Source: Jacaranda mimosifolia (lineage: Eukaryota; Streptophyta; Magnoliopsida; Lamiales; Bignoniaceae). Taken from it: 64,000 nucleotides of DNA. This document shows, piece by piece, positions 1 to 11,341 of the stretch. Position 1 is the stretch's first letter. Each line of letters starts with the position of its first letter. The stretch spans positions 31,203,468-31,267,467 of the forward strand of contig CM032129.1 in assembly GCA_018894105.1 (NCBI GenBank), written 5' to 3'. The translations under genes were made by a program, and so were the position numbers. The notes under the pieces are model-generated. The model saw nothing but the letters and a program-made list of their open reading frames with translations. It searched no databases and was not told the DNA's origin.

Positions 1-108
1 CATCTCTTTGTGTCTACCATAATTTTCTTTTAAGGGAAAAATATTTTTATTAATTTTAAGAGTCACTTAATAATATATATACAATGAATTGGGGGAGGGG
101 GGGTCTAT

Positions 109-729
109 CTACCAAATTCCACAATTAGACAAAGAAATTGACGCCCATGCAATTGCATGAGCCAGCAAATTCGCTGATCGCCTAACAAAAGAGATTTGAA
201 AATGCTTCATGTCTTCTTTTAACCATTTGCAGTCGTCCACGATAACTCCAAACTCCGAGGTAAAAGATTCATTCCTTTAAATTGCTTGAACCACCTCTTG
301 TGCATCAGATTCAACAATTGCTTTTAGAATTGCCTCATGTTTTAGCCACGAAAGAGCTTCCCTAATGCCCAAGCATTCCACCATGGAAACCTCTAGTGCA
401 CCTCTAAATGTTCTGTAGCCTGCACTGATGAAGCCATCCGCGTGGTCTCGAGTTACCCAACCAATACCTAAAATTTTTTGGTCCTTGGATATAGCTGCAT
501 CGGTGTTGACTTTGATCCCTGGAACTGGTTTTTGCCAGCTTTGTTTTGCCCAATTTTGGTGATCAGCCTTATCTTGATGTCTGCTTCTAATATCAGCTTT
601 CCTCCACTGCTTCAAGTAAGAAATAGCAAAGGAAAGAACTCTATCTCCTGACCTTCCTTTAGCCTTCCAACAAATATTTTTTCTGTTACTCCAAATGCCC
701 CAACAGATCATAATTGCAAGCTCGCACAA
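109..729 (-). pseudogene. LINE-type RNase H domain relic
   Basis: On the minus strand, about 150 codons starting near 729 read as the C-terminal part of a plant non-LTR retrotransposon polyprotein. A stretch with a WSNRKNICW-type motif is followed by an RNase H fold of the RVT_3 kind (KVNTDAAISKDQKILGIGWV, then a VECLGIREAL helix and VESDAQEVVQAI). After a frameshift near position 270 the domain continues to a TAG at 109-111 with a SFVRRSANLLAHAIA motif, which is the usual end of this domain. The reverse transcriptase is absent, so this is a 5'-truncated, frameshifted copy. Family assignment rests on motif recognition. RVT_3 domains also occur in degenerate stand-alone genes, which is a less likely reading. 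Confidence 0.75.
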
Positions 730-1022
730 CTCTTAAAGATTTAAAATCAGATTCAACCATTCACCAAACGTTGTTGCATTTCCACAACAAGATAGTTTTT
801 TATAACATTTATCATATCAATTTGATTCATCAACCTTCTCTTCTTGTAAGACTAATTAGCCATGTATTTTTTAAGCATACTTTACATATTTTTTGTATGT
901 CTAATTCTAATCGTAATACCATAATTCTATTTTTTCATGATTCTCAACTTAGAGGTTAAAATATTTTTTCTTCAACTTCTTAAAATGTTCAAGAAAGATA
1001 TATGTTATAAATGAAGTCTTCT
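730..1022. other. AT-rich spacer, nothing recognised
   Basis: The sequence between the LINE relic and the MULE is AT-rich. I see no coding, RNA or repeat signal in it apart from the 9-bp target duplication at its right edge (1023-1031). Confidence 0.5.
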
Positions 1023-1031
1023 AAAAAAGTA

Positions 1032-2548
1032 GGCAAAATTGCATTTTTAGTCCCATATGTTAGGGGATGTGCAATTTTGGCCCCGCGCTTTTGCCAAATT
1101 TAAAAAACATCCCAAAATCTCAAAAAGTTGCAAAATTCGTCCCAAAAGTCAATTTCCGTCCAAAATTTAACGGAGAAAGTGCGTATGATGCGCGTGGCCC
1201 CGGGGGCAAAATTGCACTTTGAGTCCCATACGTTAGGGGGAGGGTGCAACTTTAGTCCCACTGTAGATAAATTAATTTTAAGTCAATTGAGAAGTAACAT
1301 ATATAAAATAATATGTTAATTATTAATTTAAAATTATCTATTTATATTTTGGAATTTATTAAATTTAATTTCAAAAGATAAATAGTTAATTTTAAATTTG
1401 CTTGAGAGAATTGTTGGACTCCTTCAAAGTTCCTCTCATTTGCTAAAATTTGTGTTGTGTCAAATAAGTTAGAATCGACTCTTTATATAGGTGCTTGGTG
1501 GGTAGGGGTGTTTATTGGATCCAATTTACCCGATGAACTCGATTACCCAAACCAAACCAACTTAATTGGTTCAGATTGGATTGGGTTCAACTTTTGCATA
1601 CCCAACCCAGCTACCCAATTAAAAATTAAAATAATATATATATATATATAAATGGTCATATAGTACACTTGTTTCAATATTTTGGTCATATAGTATATAT
1701 ACTAATTTCAATATTTTACCTACTTAAAATTGAATTTTTAATTATTTCATTAATTGAAATGTAATATATAATCAAAATAATATCTAATTTTTTAAAAAAT
1801 AAAATATAAAAAAATAAAATTGAATAGGTATACCTGACTGCCCAACCCGATCCAAATTGGATTGGTTTAGTTCGGGTCTAGAGATCTAATTCCATGAAAC
1901 CCGATCAACCTGATTAAATTTAATTGATTTGGATCGATTTTTTCTACAAATCCGACCCGTGAACACCCCTATTGGTGGGAGATCCCAAATAATATCAAAT
2001 ATCAAGGAATAATATCGGATATCTTTGATTTGGCAATATCAAATATCAAAAGATATTATCAATATCAAGAGATAATATTAAATATCTTTGATTTAATTGG
2101 TCAAAAGATATAGACAATCTATCTTTGACACTTTTCAATAGTTGATTTGAATATAAAATAAATAGTAAATTAATAATTAAAATTGACCATTTATCTTTTG
2201 GAATTAAATTTAATAAATCCCAAAATATAAATAAAAAATTTTCAATTGATAATTAACTTATTATTTTGCACATATCACTCCTCAATTGGCTTAAAATTAA
2301 TTTATCTACAGTGGGACTAAAGTTGCACCCTCCCCTAACGTATGGGACTAAAATTGCCACCAAATCCTATTACCAAACGGCCATGCACGTCATATGTGCT
2401 TTCTCCATTAAAATTTGGATGGAAATTGACTTTTGGGACGAACTTTGCAACTTTTTTGAGATTTTGGAATGTTTTTTAAATTTAGCAAAAGCGTGGGACC
2501 AAAATTGCACATCCCCCTAACATATGAGACTAAAAATGCAATTTTGCC
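1032..2548. mobile_element. Mutator-like element, long TIRs, non-autonomous
   Basis: The element starts GGCAAAATTGCATTTTTAGT and ends with the matching inverted repeat ACTAAAAATGCAATTTTGCC. The arms stay alignable for roughly 385 bp on each side (about 1032-1415 and 2160-2548). It is flanked by a perfect 9-bp duplication AAAAAAGTA at 1023-1031 and 2549-2557. Very long TIRs with a 9-bp target duplication are the hallmark of the Mutator superfamily. No transposase ORF is present, so the element is non-autonomous. Its centre carries a separate nested hAT-type MITE (1503-1971). The intact target duplication shows the whole unit moved or inserted as one piece. Confidence 0.88.
1503..1971. mobile_element. 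hAT-type MITE nested in the MULE
   Basis: The unit starts TAGGGGTGTTTATTGGATCC and ends GAACACCCCTA, giving short imperfect terminal inverted repeats of the TAGGGGTG type. It is bordered by a perfect 8-bp duplication TTGGTGGG at 1495-1502 and 1972-1979. An 8-bp duplication with TAGGGGTG termini is typical of hAT-derived MITEs. The interior has repeated words of the CCCGA/CCAACCC kind and no coding capacity beyond chance ORFs. It is inside the MULE, so it is the younger insertion. Confidence 0.87.
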
Positions 2549-2557
2549 AAAAAAGTA

Positions 2558-4878
2558 TCTATATGCATAGAGAGTAATGGATAGTAGATTTTAGAAATAT
2601 CTACATAAGTGTAGAAATTTATTTGAAATATGTAGAGAATACTTTAAAATAAATATGGACAATTTATCACCTTTAGATAGGATTAATGTTTTCATGGTGA
2701 AATTTATAAAAAGGAGTTGGGAGCTCATTTTCTCAACATCAAATTTGAGTGGCTAAATTCATAACAGAATTTCTCTTACAAGATATCTCATATGTAATTG
2801 CTTTCATTGTTAAAGCATACATATTTTTCCAACCACTTCTTCACAAGTACAATACAACCATAACTTATCAGAGATATTCTTCAACACCTATTTATTTTTC
2901 TTGTTTTTACTTTGATTAGACATTATAATCCAAGCAAATACTTATTCAAATTCAACCCTACAAAAAAAGGTTCACTAACACTAAAGATATTGGACAAAAT
3001 TGTTGGATTACAAATGTCTAAAACAAAAACAAGTGAGTTTCTAGCAAGAAGTGATCATGGTCGATTTATTAGGGAAAGAAGTCTTTTTCAGCTACTCGAC
3101 CCTTCTTCTTTTGTTGCATACATGAAGACAATTTCTTTATTGTATTGGTGGAAAGTCCTACGAAATACAGTCATAGTGATGTAAGTGGATTGAATAAGAT
3201 ATATATGAACTGAAAAAATAGAATTTACATGAATTCTAAATAACCTTCTCCAGTGTAGTATAAGCATTCCAAAAGGTTCTTCTTGGGCTGGAATTTGGAC
3301 TTGAAGCTCAATAGGTGGAATTGGTGGCTGAACAAGTGGAATTTGTTGATGTGGAGGTTCTTGAGGAGCCTGACGCTCAACAAGGGGAGCTCGGGTTTGA
3401 TTTCTGGCATGATAACCAAAAAAATTAAAATTAGTTGTGATATTTCATGGCATGTTATAAAAATCTTAAAGTGATGAAATTTGAGAGAGGTGGCTTGCAA
3501 CATAAATAATATTAAAGACTTAAGAGTTATGAAACACAAGGGTTGGCGATCAGGCCTTCTTAATTTGCTGTAGGTTCTACTAAATGCTTCTGTTATCGGA
3601 TATTAGAGAAAATATACATCAAAATTTTTACTTAAAAATTTATGTAAGTATAAGATGGGCCAGTTATTTACACACCACTACGCAACTAAATAATCAGTTA
3701 TATGTATACACACACACACACACTAATGGGTCAATCCTAGTTTTCCTTTTCAATGTTTCTTGATTTGGCTTTAGTCTACGGCATCTCTTCTAACACTTTA
3801 TGCGAAAGGGAATACTATTTACATGCAATATATCATCAATATCGGGTGTAAGAAACACTAATATTAAAAGTGAAAAGGTGTAAAAAACTGAGAAATTGAA
3901 ATACAAAAATAATAGATTTGCGTCACAACTGTATATCCAGAATAAAAACTATGTTCTATATATTCCTATCATTATATCAAACATATTTACAAATATTGCA
4001 ACTATACACATATTACTATTCTGTACTTGTTCTTCCACATTAACATCAAATCCCAGGGCACATAATATTACAATATATATATATATATATATTAACTATC
4101 AAATTAGAAGACCAAACCTTCAAGAAACAACTAAAGTCTTCAAGCTTGAATATGATGAAAATTTGCAAAAATTCTGGATAAAAAACTATGTCTTTCCTCT
4201 AGCTTTATTTTAGCCATCCCTCCAATAATTTGAATAATCTCTTTCTGATATATACATATTTTTTATTTTGAGAGAATTTATCATATTACCATAACTGATG
4301 ATTGAGGTTAGGGAAAGATAAATCAAAATTTTGTTAATTGTTATACACTTACACGTTAGAAAAGGAATAAAATGGGATGTTACCAATGATAATTTCACTA
4401 CCTTAATGATTAAATTGTTGAATATGGAATTTTATTTAATAAATTATTAATTAAAAATATGGAATTTAAAGGAATATACCTACGACTTCCCATGTGAACA
4501 ATAGCTTTCAATTCAATAAAATTGGCCACTTTCAAACTGAATAACGAGTTCGATAACTGAAATTTACATTATGTGAGAGGAAAGAAAAAACATACGCATG
4601 GCAAATGTAGGTGCATCATACATTTACATATCTAGTGTTTTATCTCAATCCATTTCATATAAATGCTCAAAACTTTGCCTGTCTTCATTTTTTTTTTTTC
4701 TTTTTTTAAAGGAAATTTGGTAGTTTAGTAATTTAAATATGTGACTAGGCATTAGGTGGTTTGTTAGTTTAATTTAGTCAATGAATAATTAAAATATAAT
4801 CAATTTAGTTTACCTAATTAAAATATAATTAATTTAGCTAGTAGTTAAAAATTATATTAAATTATTAATTTAATCAAT
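2558..4878. other. AT-rich intergenic region, no gene recognised
   Basis: Only short chance ORFs occur here, none with a recognisable domain. Simple sequence includes an AC run at 3708-3722 and a TA run near 4072-4091. One short stretch at 2912-3184 can be read as about 90 codons but matches nothing I know. I see no promoter, RNA gene or transposon terminus I would defend. Confidence 0.4.
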
Positions 4879-5722
4879 ACATTAGTGACACCATATATAA
4901 GTTTATATATTTTATAGTTATTAATTGTACTTGTATTTTATCTATACATGACAATTTTTAAATGATACCATAACTAAATATGAGTGGCATTTACAAGAAA
5001 ATATTAGTGACATTAATTAAGTGTCTATTGAAATGTAATTATGTTGTCATGTCAAATCCCACTATATAGTGGGATTATATTATATATATATATATATATA
5101 ATATTATAGTGACATTTTTTTATAACTATCACCATATATTGCTTTATTGTGTGACTATATTGTAAAATGTCATTAAGTTAGTGTAATTAAATATATTGTG
5201 GCATTTTCAACTAAATGACACTATAACCTAATATAAGTGCTATTTTTAATAATAATTGATGACATTTAGTTAAATGCCTTTAAAACTCATTTATGGTGGC
5301 ATGTTCAATCAAATGCCACTATTTTATTTAACATTTATTAGTTAAATACCACAAAATATTACCTTCGGTGTTATTTTTTAACAAATATTACTATAATAGT
5401 ATTACGTGTCATTGTGTTATAAAATACCACCAAGTGAATGTCACTAGATACTTTATGACATTTTTTCAAATGACATTATAACTAACTATGAGTGACATTT
5501 TAAGAAAAATAATTAGTGACACTAATTAAGTGCCTTTAAAATACATTAATGGTAGCATTTTCAATCAAATGTCACCATTTTATTTGTCATTCATTTATCA
5601 AATATCACTCAATATTATTTTATAGTGATACTCTTTGTAATTATCACCATATTATTTTTATGTGTCATTACTTTATAAAGTGGCACTAAGTTAGTGCCAC
5701 TAAAGGTCATTTTCTTGTAGTG
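4879..5722. mobile_element. CACTA element fragment (right end only)
   Basis: The segment ends TTTTCTTGTAGTG at 5722, the reverse complement of the CACTACAAGAAAA terminus common in plant CACTA (En/Spm) elements. The preceding 800 bp are full of dispersed short subterminal words in both orientations (GTGACATTTT, AATGACACTA, GTGGCATTTT, GTGCCACTA), as expected for transposase binding sites near a CACTA end. No left terminus is found upstream, so I call it a truncated fragment. The left boundary is approximate. Confidence 0.65.
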
Positions 5723-7800
5723 AGTGCTGATTTTTTTATGATCAATTTGCTTGGTTAGAGCTTGTCCAAGTCGTGTTGAAAGCTACAATGTGAACTTCTA
5801 TACATGTGCAGGTTCAATTATGTCTAAACCTTTACTTCATTCTTTTCTTCATATTTACTCACTAATACCATTTACGGTTTCCCTTATTGGACCTCATTGT
5901 TCAATTCTATGGATATGTTAGAGTCTATTCTCCAAACCTCCATAATATTAATGCTAAATGGCTAATTGAACAAATTGCATCGTTCTCACACTTATATGTG
6001 TGAGGTTTTAAGGTTTGAATGATAATGAATCCTAAGTGTGCAACTGTTTGTAAATAAATACATGCATTAAAAAAACTTTCATATGTAAACATTCTCCTAT
6101 TTCTTTCAATTTTTCTACACACAAAATTATTCGGAGCAAAATTTTTCTTCGCTATATTTATCTGTCCTTGAGAGAATAATTGGGAAACATTTTTAGTTAT
6201 ATGTTTCCCCTTCCATGATGATAAAATTGAGAAGTTCAATCCTATAAAACATAAAGTAAAACAAAATTCTTTCGTTTGTCAAAGAAAAAGGAAATCAATG
6301 GCAACTCAAGAAGGAAAAAACTACCTATTATCCATGGTTTAATCATTTAACTTTGTTTAATTATAATTAGTTTTAATTTTCATTTTTTATATCTCAACTT
6401 GAGGTTTTCATGATTTGCAGTGCATTGATAATGGTCTAAAGCAGCTACTAAATGTTGGTACAGTTTACATTATTAATTCATAAATTATTATTGACTACAT
6501 TATTATTGGATTAATAATAAGTTTTCTAATGTCTATATTACGAAGCCTTCTCCCATTATTACTGAACGAGTACTGTAGAGGATAACCTTAGAGGATATGT
6601 TGGCCGTAGATGCAAAAATACCAAAAGAAGAAAGAGAAGAAGACGCAGAAGGAGAAAATTCCAGAAGAGGAAAGAGAAAGAAGATCCGATGAAACATGGG
6701 TTTAATTTGGGGTTAATTTGAGATTCATGAAGTTGAGTTAATTTATGATTAATAGGAAGAAAGATCCTTTTTACTATAGTTATGTAATTTTGATAAATTC
6801 AGATTCCTTGAATTTTTAACCTTTTTTTTGAATTGTTTTTAAAACAGTTCATTGGTAGCTTGATATTAGTTATGAATCTCTTGATTTTCTAAGTAATCAG
6901 AATATCACATTAAGGGCTAGTTTGGTTCATATCATAACCTATGATAAGATGTTTTTGTTTAAAGTAGTCACATATTTGGATGGTATGTATACAAATCCGT
7001 TAGCTTATATATAAAATTCCAACAAATATAACTTTATTTTACATGATGATTAAATCTTTCATAGATCATCGATTAAGTTATTATATTTGACAAGTTCATA
7101 TGACTTAGATTGCATTTTTTTTTTTTTTGGGCCTTTCAAAAGTATTATTTAATGTACCAAGACATCCACTCTCACTCAATGAAAAACCTTAGGCTCCAGA
7201 GATCCCCAATTTATAGGGACACACAAGATGGCGTCAATGTTGTAATTTGACGAAACAAGTTTTCATATGTGTGGAAGTGGACATGAAGATGTAGGTTTTT
7301 TTAGTAGCAAGCATCCGAGCTCAGCTCAACTGAGGGCACGAGGGTTGAACCTGCAATCACAAAAGCTCATTAGTTAGTCAAGTTGACCCTCAATTAAGAT
7401 CCTTCAATGCTTAAATTAGTGACCAAAAGGGAGGAAGAAGATAATATAGTTAGTTAGGGGAAATTATAAACCAGCGAGCATACCATTCTTAAGTTCAAAC
7501 AAAAATATTTATGAGGCCTGCGAAATAGAATATTACGATTTTCCTCATGAGGTTTGAATCCCTAGTCTCCCTTAGATGGGGGAATTTTAAGCTTTTTTAT
7601 GGATCTGATTAGTGGGCCTGTGTTCTCGTTAACGAGGGTGTGCCACATTCTGCCATCTAACAACTTTTAATCGAAATAAGGGTGTCGTTGGCCTATACTA
7701 CGAAAGAATTGAGACGATATATTGGCGACTAGCATAAAAGGACACCCTGTTGTGAGGCTTGTTTGGCGGAGTCATACCTTGCTAAGTTACTGTTGATACC
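5723..7800. other. Intergenic, unassigned; possible transposon ends
   Basis: No protein family is recognised. A purine-rich stretch near 6610-6690 (repeated GAAGA/AGAAAG words) might be a degraded coding piece. Near 6912 the word GGGCTAGTTTGGTTC resembles the start of a Tourist/Harbinger-type MITE, but I cannot find the matching right end. From about 7150 the base composition is less AT-rich. This stretch may be the non-coding leader of the viral insert that has its primer site at 7805. Confidence 0.3.
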
Positions 7801-7804
7801 AATC

Positions 7805-7821
7805 TGGTATCAGAGCAATGG
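7805..7821 (+). promoter_or_regulatory. Primer-binding site for initiator tRNA-Met
   Basis: TGGTATCAGAGCAATGG matches the complement of the 3' end of plant initiator tRNA-Met with one mismatch (usual form TGGTATCAGAGCCATGG). This is the minus-strand primer site of caulimovirids and of many LTR retrotransposons. It lies 130 bp before the movement-protein ORF, in the same orientation, which fits a viral genome start. Confidence 0.85.
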
Positions 7822-7949
7822 ATAATTTATTATCCAGGCCTTCTACTTCTTTTTTCCCTCTACCTTAAACCCATGTCCAAGCTTTAACACTTCCAATGCT
7901 TCTAAAATAGACTCTCTATATAATATAACCTATTTACCTGAGTTAGAAT

Positions 7950-8690
7950 ATGTTTCTTTTACTACCCTTCCTATTATCAATCCATATAATGCTTTTTTCT
8001 AAACCAAGAACCTCTTTCTCCAAAACTGTAAAAAATATTATCAGTACTTCTAAAGTTCAAGTCAAAGAGTTTGTCCAAGCATCTGCTTTTGATCAGTATT
8101 TTCTTCTAGCCACAGAAAAGGAACAATTAGTTCCTATTGAGATTCCACAACATCTTCCAAATCTATGGCTCTTGGAAAAATACACTCATATTCATTTTCA
8201 AGCTGTCATATTCGCTCTCATTCTTTATGGGCATAAAGGTCTTCCTACTAGATGCAGAATTGCATTATTGGATACTAGGTTCTCAGACTACCAGCGTGCT
8301 TGTACTGGTACTGTACAAACTACTCTAAATGTTAGGACAATCCTCATAAATATGTACCCAAATTTCAACATGTCAATTGCCGATCCATGTCTCAAATATG
8401 CTCTTAAGTTACAAATCCAAATTTGTGGTGTAGTTCATTCTACTCCTACATATTCAGCAACACTACACTATCAAATGGTGTACAGAATACAAAATCATTC
8501 AATTGCTTTTGATTTTCCTCAAGAGACAGACAATGCACTTCTTATCTCGGTTGATTCCAAGCATACTCCAAGCTGCAATTACATTCCTAGGCAACTTCCA
8601 AAAGAAAAGTTACAAAAGTTAATCCCTAAAACGTCGATTACTACCTATGAACAAAATCATCAAGCAACTAAGGAATCAAATCCAGTCTAA
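7950..8690 (+). pseudogene. Caulimovirid movement-protein relic (copy 1)
   Basis: An open frame of about 246 codons, read from the first ATG, carries the core of a 30K-superfamily movement protein. Visible parts are a YTHIHFQAVIFALILYGHKG stretch, then LPTRCRIALLDTRFSDYQRA with the conserved aspartate, GTVQTTLN, and the YPNFNMSIADPCLKYALKLQ strand region. In exogenous relatives this domain moves virus between cells through plasmodesmata. Here it forms the N-terminal part of a polyprotein that breaks into stops after 8690, so function is not expected. The first 30 or so hydrophobic codons may not belong to the viral frame. Copy 2 of the same region is at 10812-11300. Confidence 0.8.
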
Positions 8691-9600
8691 TCTATAGAAC
8701 TGTCTTTTCACAAAAATGCAGATGGAACTGTAGAGATTCGGTTCAGATAATAAAAGGATAAAAGCAAAGTTCCCAGTTGTTTCAACCCTGCATTTACTAT
8801 TGAATCCATGATTCTTATATGGATTTGATAGTAATGGATCTCCAATTTATCAGCCGATCAATCAAGAAAATAACATTCAAGAAGAACTCTCTAGAAGGAG
8901 ACAATCAAGAATTTCTAAGGATGATCTACATGTTAACACCTTGGGATAACCTTCTAGTAAATTTGACTATCTGGTCAAGTATACTCCTACATCTATCTAT
9001 CCTTTGGTCTCTCAACCACTACATGGACTAGAAAATTTCAAAAGAATGTTTGGAGATTCATCTTCATTCTTTTCCCCAGAGGAATTGAAAGAAAAAAGAA
9101 AAATTCCTGAATCGCCCAAAATCTCTGCTCCAACAAATCCCAAGAATCCTCCAAAAAATCTCAAGAGCCACAGTAATTCATAATGCAAGGAGTCTCTTCC
9201 AATAAAGGAGTATAGTCCAACCTTTTGTCCGACTTTCTAAAGAAAGCATATGAACTTGAGAAAGAACAACCTCGCAGACCATGGCCAATAATTCCCACTG
9301 AAGACATTAGTGATTCAGAAGATCTATCTGAAGACTTACCACTTCAATACATGAATCAAGCACTAGAAAGAGCAAAAGAACCTATTGTAGATGATGATTC
9401 AGAAACCAGTCATCGATATCAATAAACAGAAGCTCCTGAACCATCTTCAAATTTTATGCTTAGCAAGGGATCAGATAGCAGTAACTTAGCAAAGTATGAC
9501 TCTACCAAACAAGCCTCACAATGGGCAACAACAGGGGCATGTCCTTTTATGCTAAGAAACTATAATACCTTTCAGGATCAAAGCTAATTTAAATTTTTTC
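8691..9600 (+). pseudogene. Degenerate viral linker region
   Basis: Short open pieces in shifting frames continue the viral orientation after the movement domain. One piece (about 9225-9425) is rich in acidic residues (EDISDSEDLSEDLPLQ) and proline. Another, just before it, is lysine- and proline-rich (SPKISAPTNPKNPPKN). This resembles the low-complexity part between movement and coat regions in caulimovirid polyproteins. At least four stops or frameshifts separate the pieces. I recognise no zinc knuckle of a capsid protein. Confidence 0.45.
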
Positions 9601-10327
9601 CAATGCAGATGATCCTTATAAAAAGCAATTGTGGAGCATACTCAATTTTAAATGTTGAGAATAATTATGTGTGGTCGGAGGGCAAATATAAGGAAGCGAA
9701 AAAGAAAATACATGAAGAAATGGAGTAGAATAAAGATAAAGATAGAAATCATCACACAAGTCTACTTATGAGGAAGGCATATGCTAAACTCGCTCTACCT
9801 TTGAAAACAGATTACTTCTCCTTATATAGAGGAGAATTTTCATTGTTGGTAAAGACAATAATACATACTTACTGTTTACAAGGACAACAACAAAAACAGT
9901 TGTAATAAACAGGACTCTTAAAGAACAATAATTTAAATAAAGCAAACATTAGTACAATTATTTAAGATAAAAAGCCTGGATGTAAGAGACCCATCACGCA
10001 ATTAGTCTTGATTTGTTCTAGTGCCTGGGCAAGAGAATTGACAAGTTCAACTAATAATCCCGTTTTTTCACACCACTAAGTGTCGAATTCATATGGGTCT
10101 TGGGAATCTTTCATCATATCATCAACTTTATCTTTTCCTTTTTCTTTTTTGGAGATTCCTTCTGATGGGAAGTCATTATACTCCAAAATTATTGAAGGAG
10201 TATGAGAAAGAATAGATATACTCTATGAAGATCGATTACTGGTCAGCTGTCTCCAATTCTTCTAAAAATAATTTCTAGAATTTCCCCACATGGTATCCGG
10301 AGAAGCTCTCAAATTTTCAGAATAGAA
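9601..10327. other. Unassigned stretch inside the viral block
   Basis: No open frame above about 60 codons and no motif is recognised. The minus-strand side from about 10100 may belong to the inverted block that follows. The positive-strand side near 9660-9740 is lysine/glutamate-rich when translated but broken. Confidence 0.3.
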
Positions 10328-10811
10328 CTATTTAGAATAAGCCCTGGCATCTTCTTGAAGTTGCATTGCATATTCAACAGGCATTTGTTTCCATGGAGCA
10401 TCTTCATGAAACTTTAGCCAAATTTGAGGAGGAATAAATTGATTTTGTTTAACCATGGTTCTCTGAAAGTCTCTTATATTAGTCTCTTGCTCAAAAACTT
10501 CTTTGTTGAGAAGGTATGGGAAATCTCCATATTCTTGGACTGAATATAGAAATGGACAATTATGAAGATGTGGAGAACTTTTTCTTGACAAAATATAGAT
10601 AACAGAAACTCCTTTGTTAGTTTTGCCAAGTTGTTGAGCCTGAAGAATCTTGAACATTCTAATCCATGTGGATAAAGGATAAAACCATTCTAAAAATGTT
10701 CTGGCACATAGATTGTCATCAAATTTATCAAACCATCCACTATGCAGCTCCACGATCCATTTGATAAATTGTTCAATAGGAAATTCCCCACCAATTTTCC
10801 ATTGTTCAATA
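10328..10811 (-). pseudogene. Inverted virus-associated ORF, function unknown
   Basis: On the minus strand an open frame of at least 141 codons runs opposite to the rest of the viral block. It can be extended at its N-terminal side to about 10811. It contains IEQWKIGGEFPIEQFIKWIV, then FLEWFYPLSTWIRMFKILQ and a LGKTNKGVSVIYIL segment. I do not recognise a catalytic motif. Its position between two movement-protein copies, and the abrupt switch at about 10812, suggest a viral segment (possibly capsid-side or a second ORF) that was inverted. It could instead be a host fragment trapped at the junction. Confidence 0.45.
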
Positions 10812-11300
10812 CAAGCATCTATTTTCGATTAGTATTTTCTTCCAGCTACAGAAAAGGAACAATTAGTCCTTATTGATATTCAAAAACATCTTTTAAATCT
10901 ATGGCTCTCAGAAAAATACACTCATATTCATTTTGGAGCTGTCAAATGTGCTCTCACTCTTCATGGGCATAAAGGTCTTCCTACTACATGCAGAATTGCA
11001 TTATTGGATACTAGGTTCTCAGACTACCAACATGCTTGCACTGGTACTGTACGAACAACTCTAAATGTTAGGACAATCTTTGTAATTATGTACCCAAATT
11101 TCAACATGCCAATTGTCGATCCATGTCTCAGATCTGCTCTTAAGTTACAAATCTAGATTTGTGGTGCAGTTCCTTCAACTCCCACATATTCAACACTGCA
11201 CTATCAAATGGTGTAGAGAATACAAAATCATTCAATTGATTTTGCTTTTCCTCAAGAGACAAACAATGCATTTCTTATCTCGGTTGATTCCAAACATATC
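10812..11300 (+). pseudogene. Caulimovirid movement-protein relic (copy 2)
   Basis: This segment repeats about 490 bp of copy 1 (roughly 8078-8567) at high nucleotide identity. It starts at the shared word CAAGCATCT and runs through the conserved YTHIHF, GHKGLPT, LLDTRFSDYQ and YPNFNM regions to QETNNAFLISVDSK. It has different point changes from copy 1 and in-frame stops. It therefore represents a second viral copy or a duplicated segment. The right end switches at about 11292 into sequence that belongs to the end of the RNase H region. Confidence 0.75.
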
Positions 11301-11341
11301 ATAATCATCTGCATGATATCTTTATTATCCTCTTCCAAAGT
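11292..11341 (+). repeat. Misplaced copy of the RNase H tail
   Basis: About 50 bp (AAACATATC, then the ATCATCTGCATGATATCTT word and a TTATCCTCTTC word) duplicates 12829-12878, the very end of the RNase H region. It directly joins the movement-protein copy 2 to upstream protease/RT sequence. It marks a recombination joint between the 3' end of one viral unit and another. Confidence 0.65.

Noticed and set aside
7100..7804. 5' LTR ending just before the primer site at 7805
   Set aside because: No matching copy is found after the RNase H region, and a movement protein follows, so a pararetrovirus fits better.
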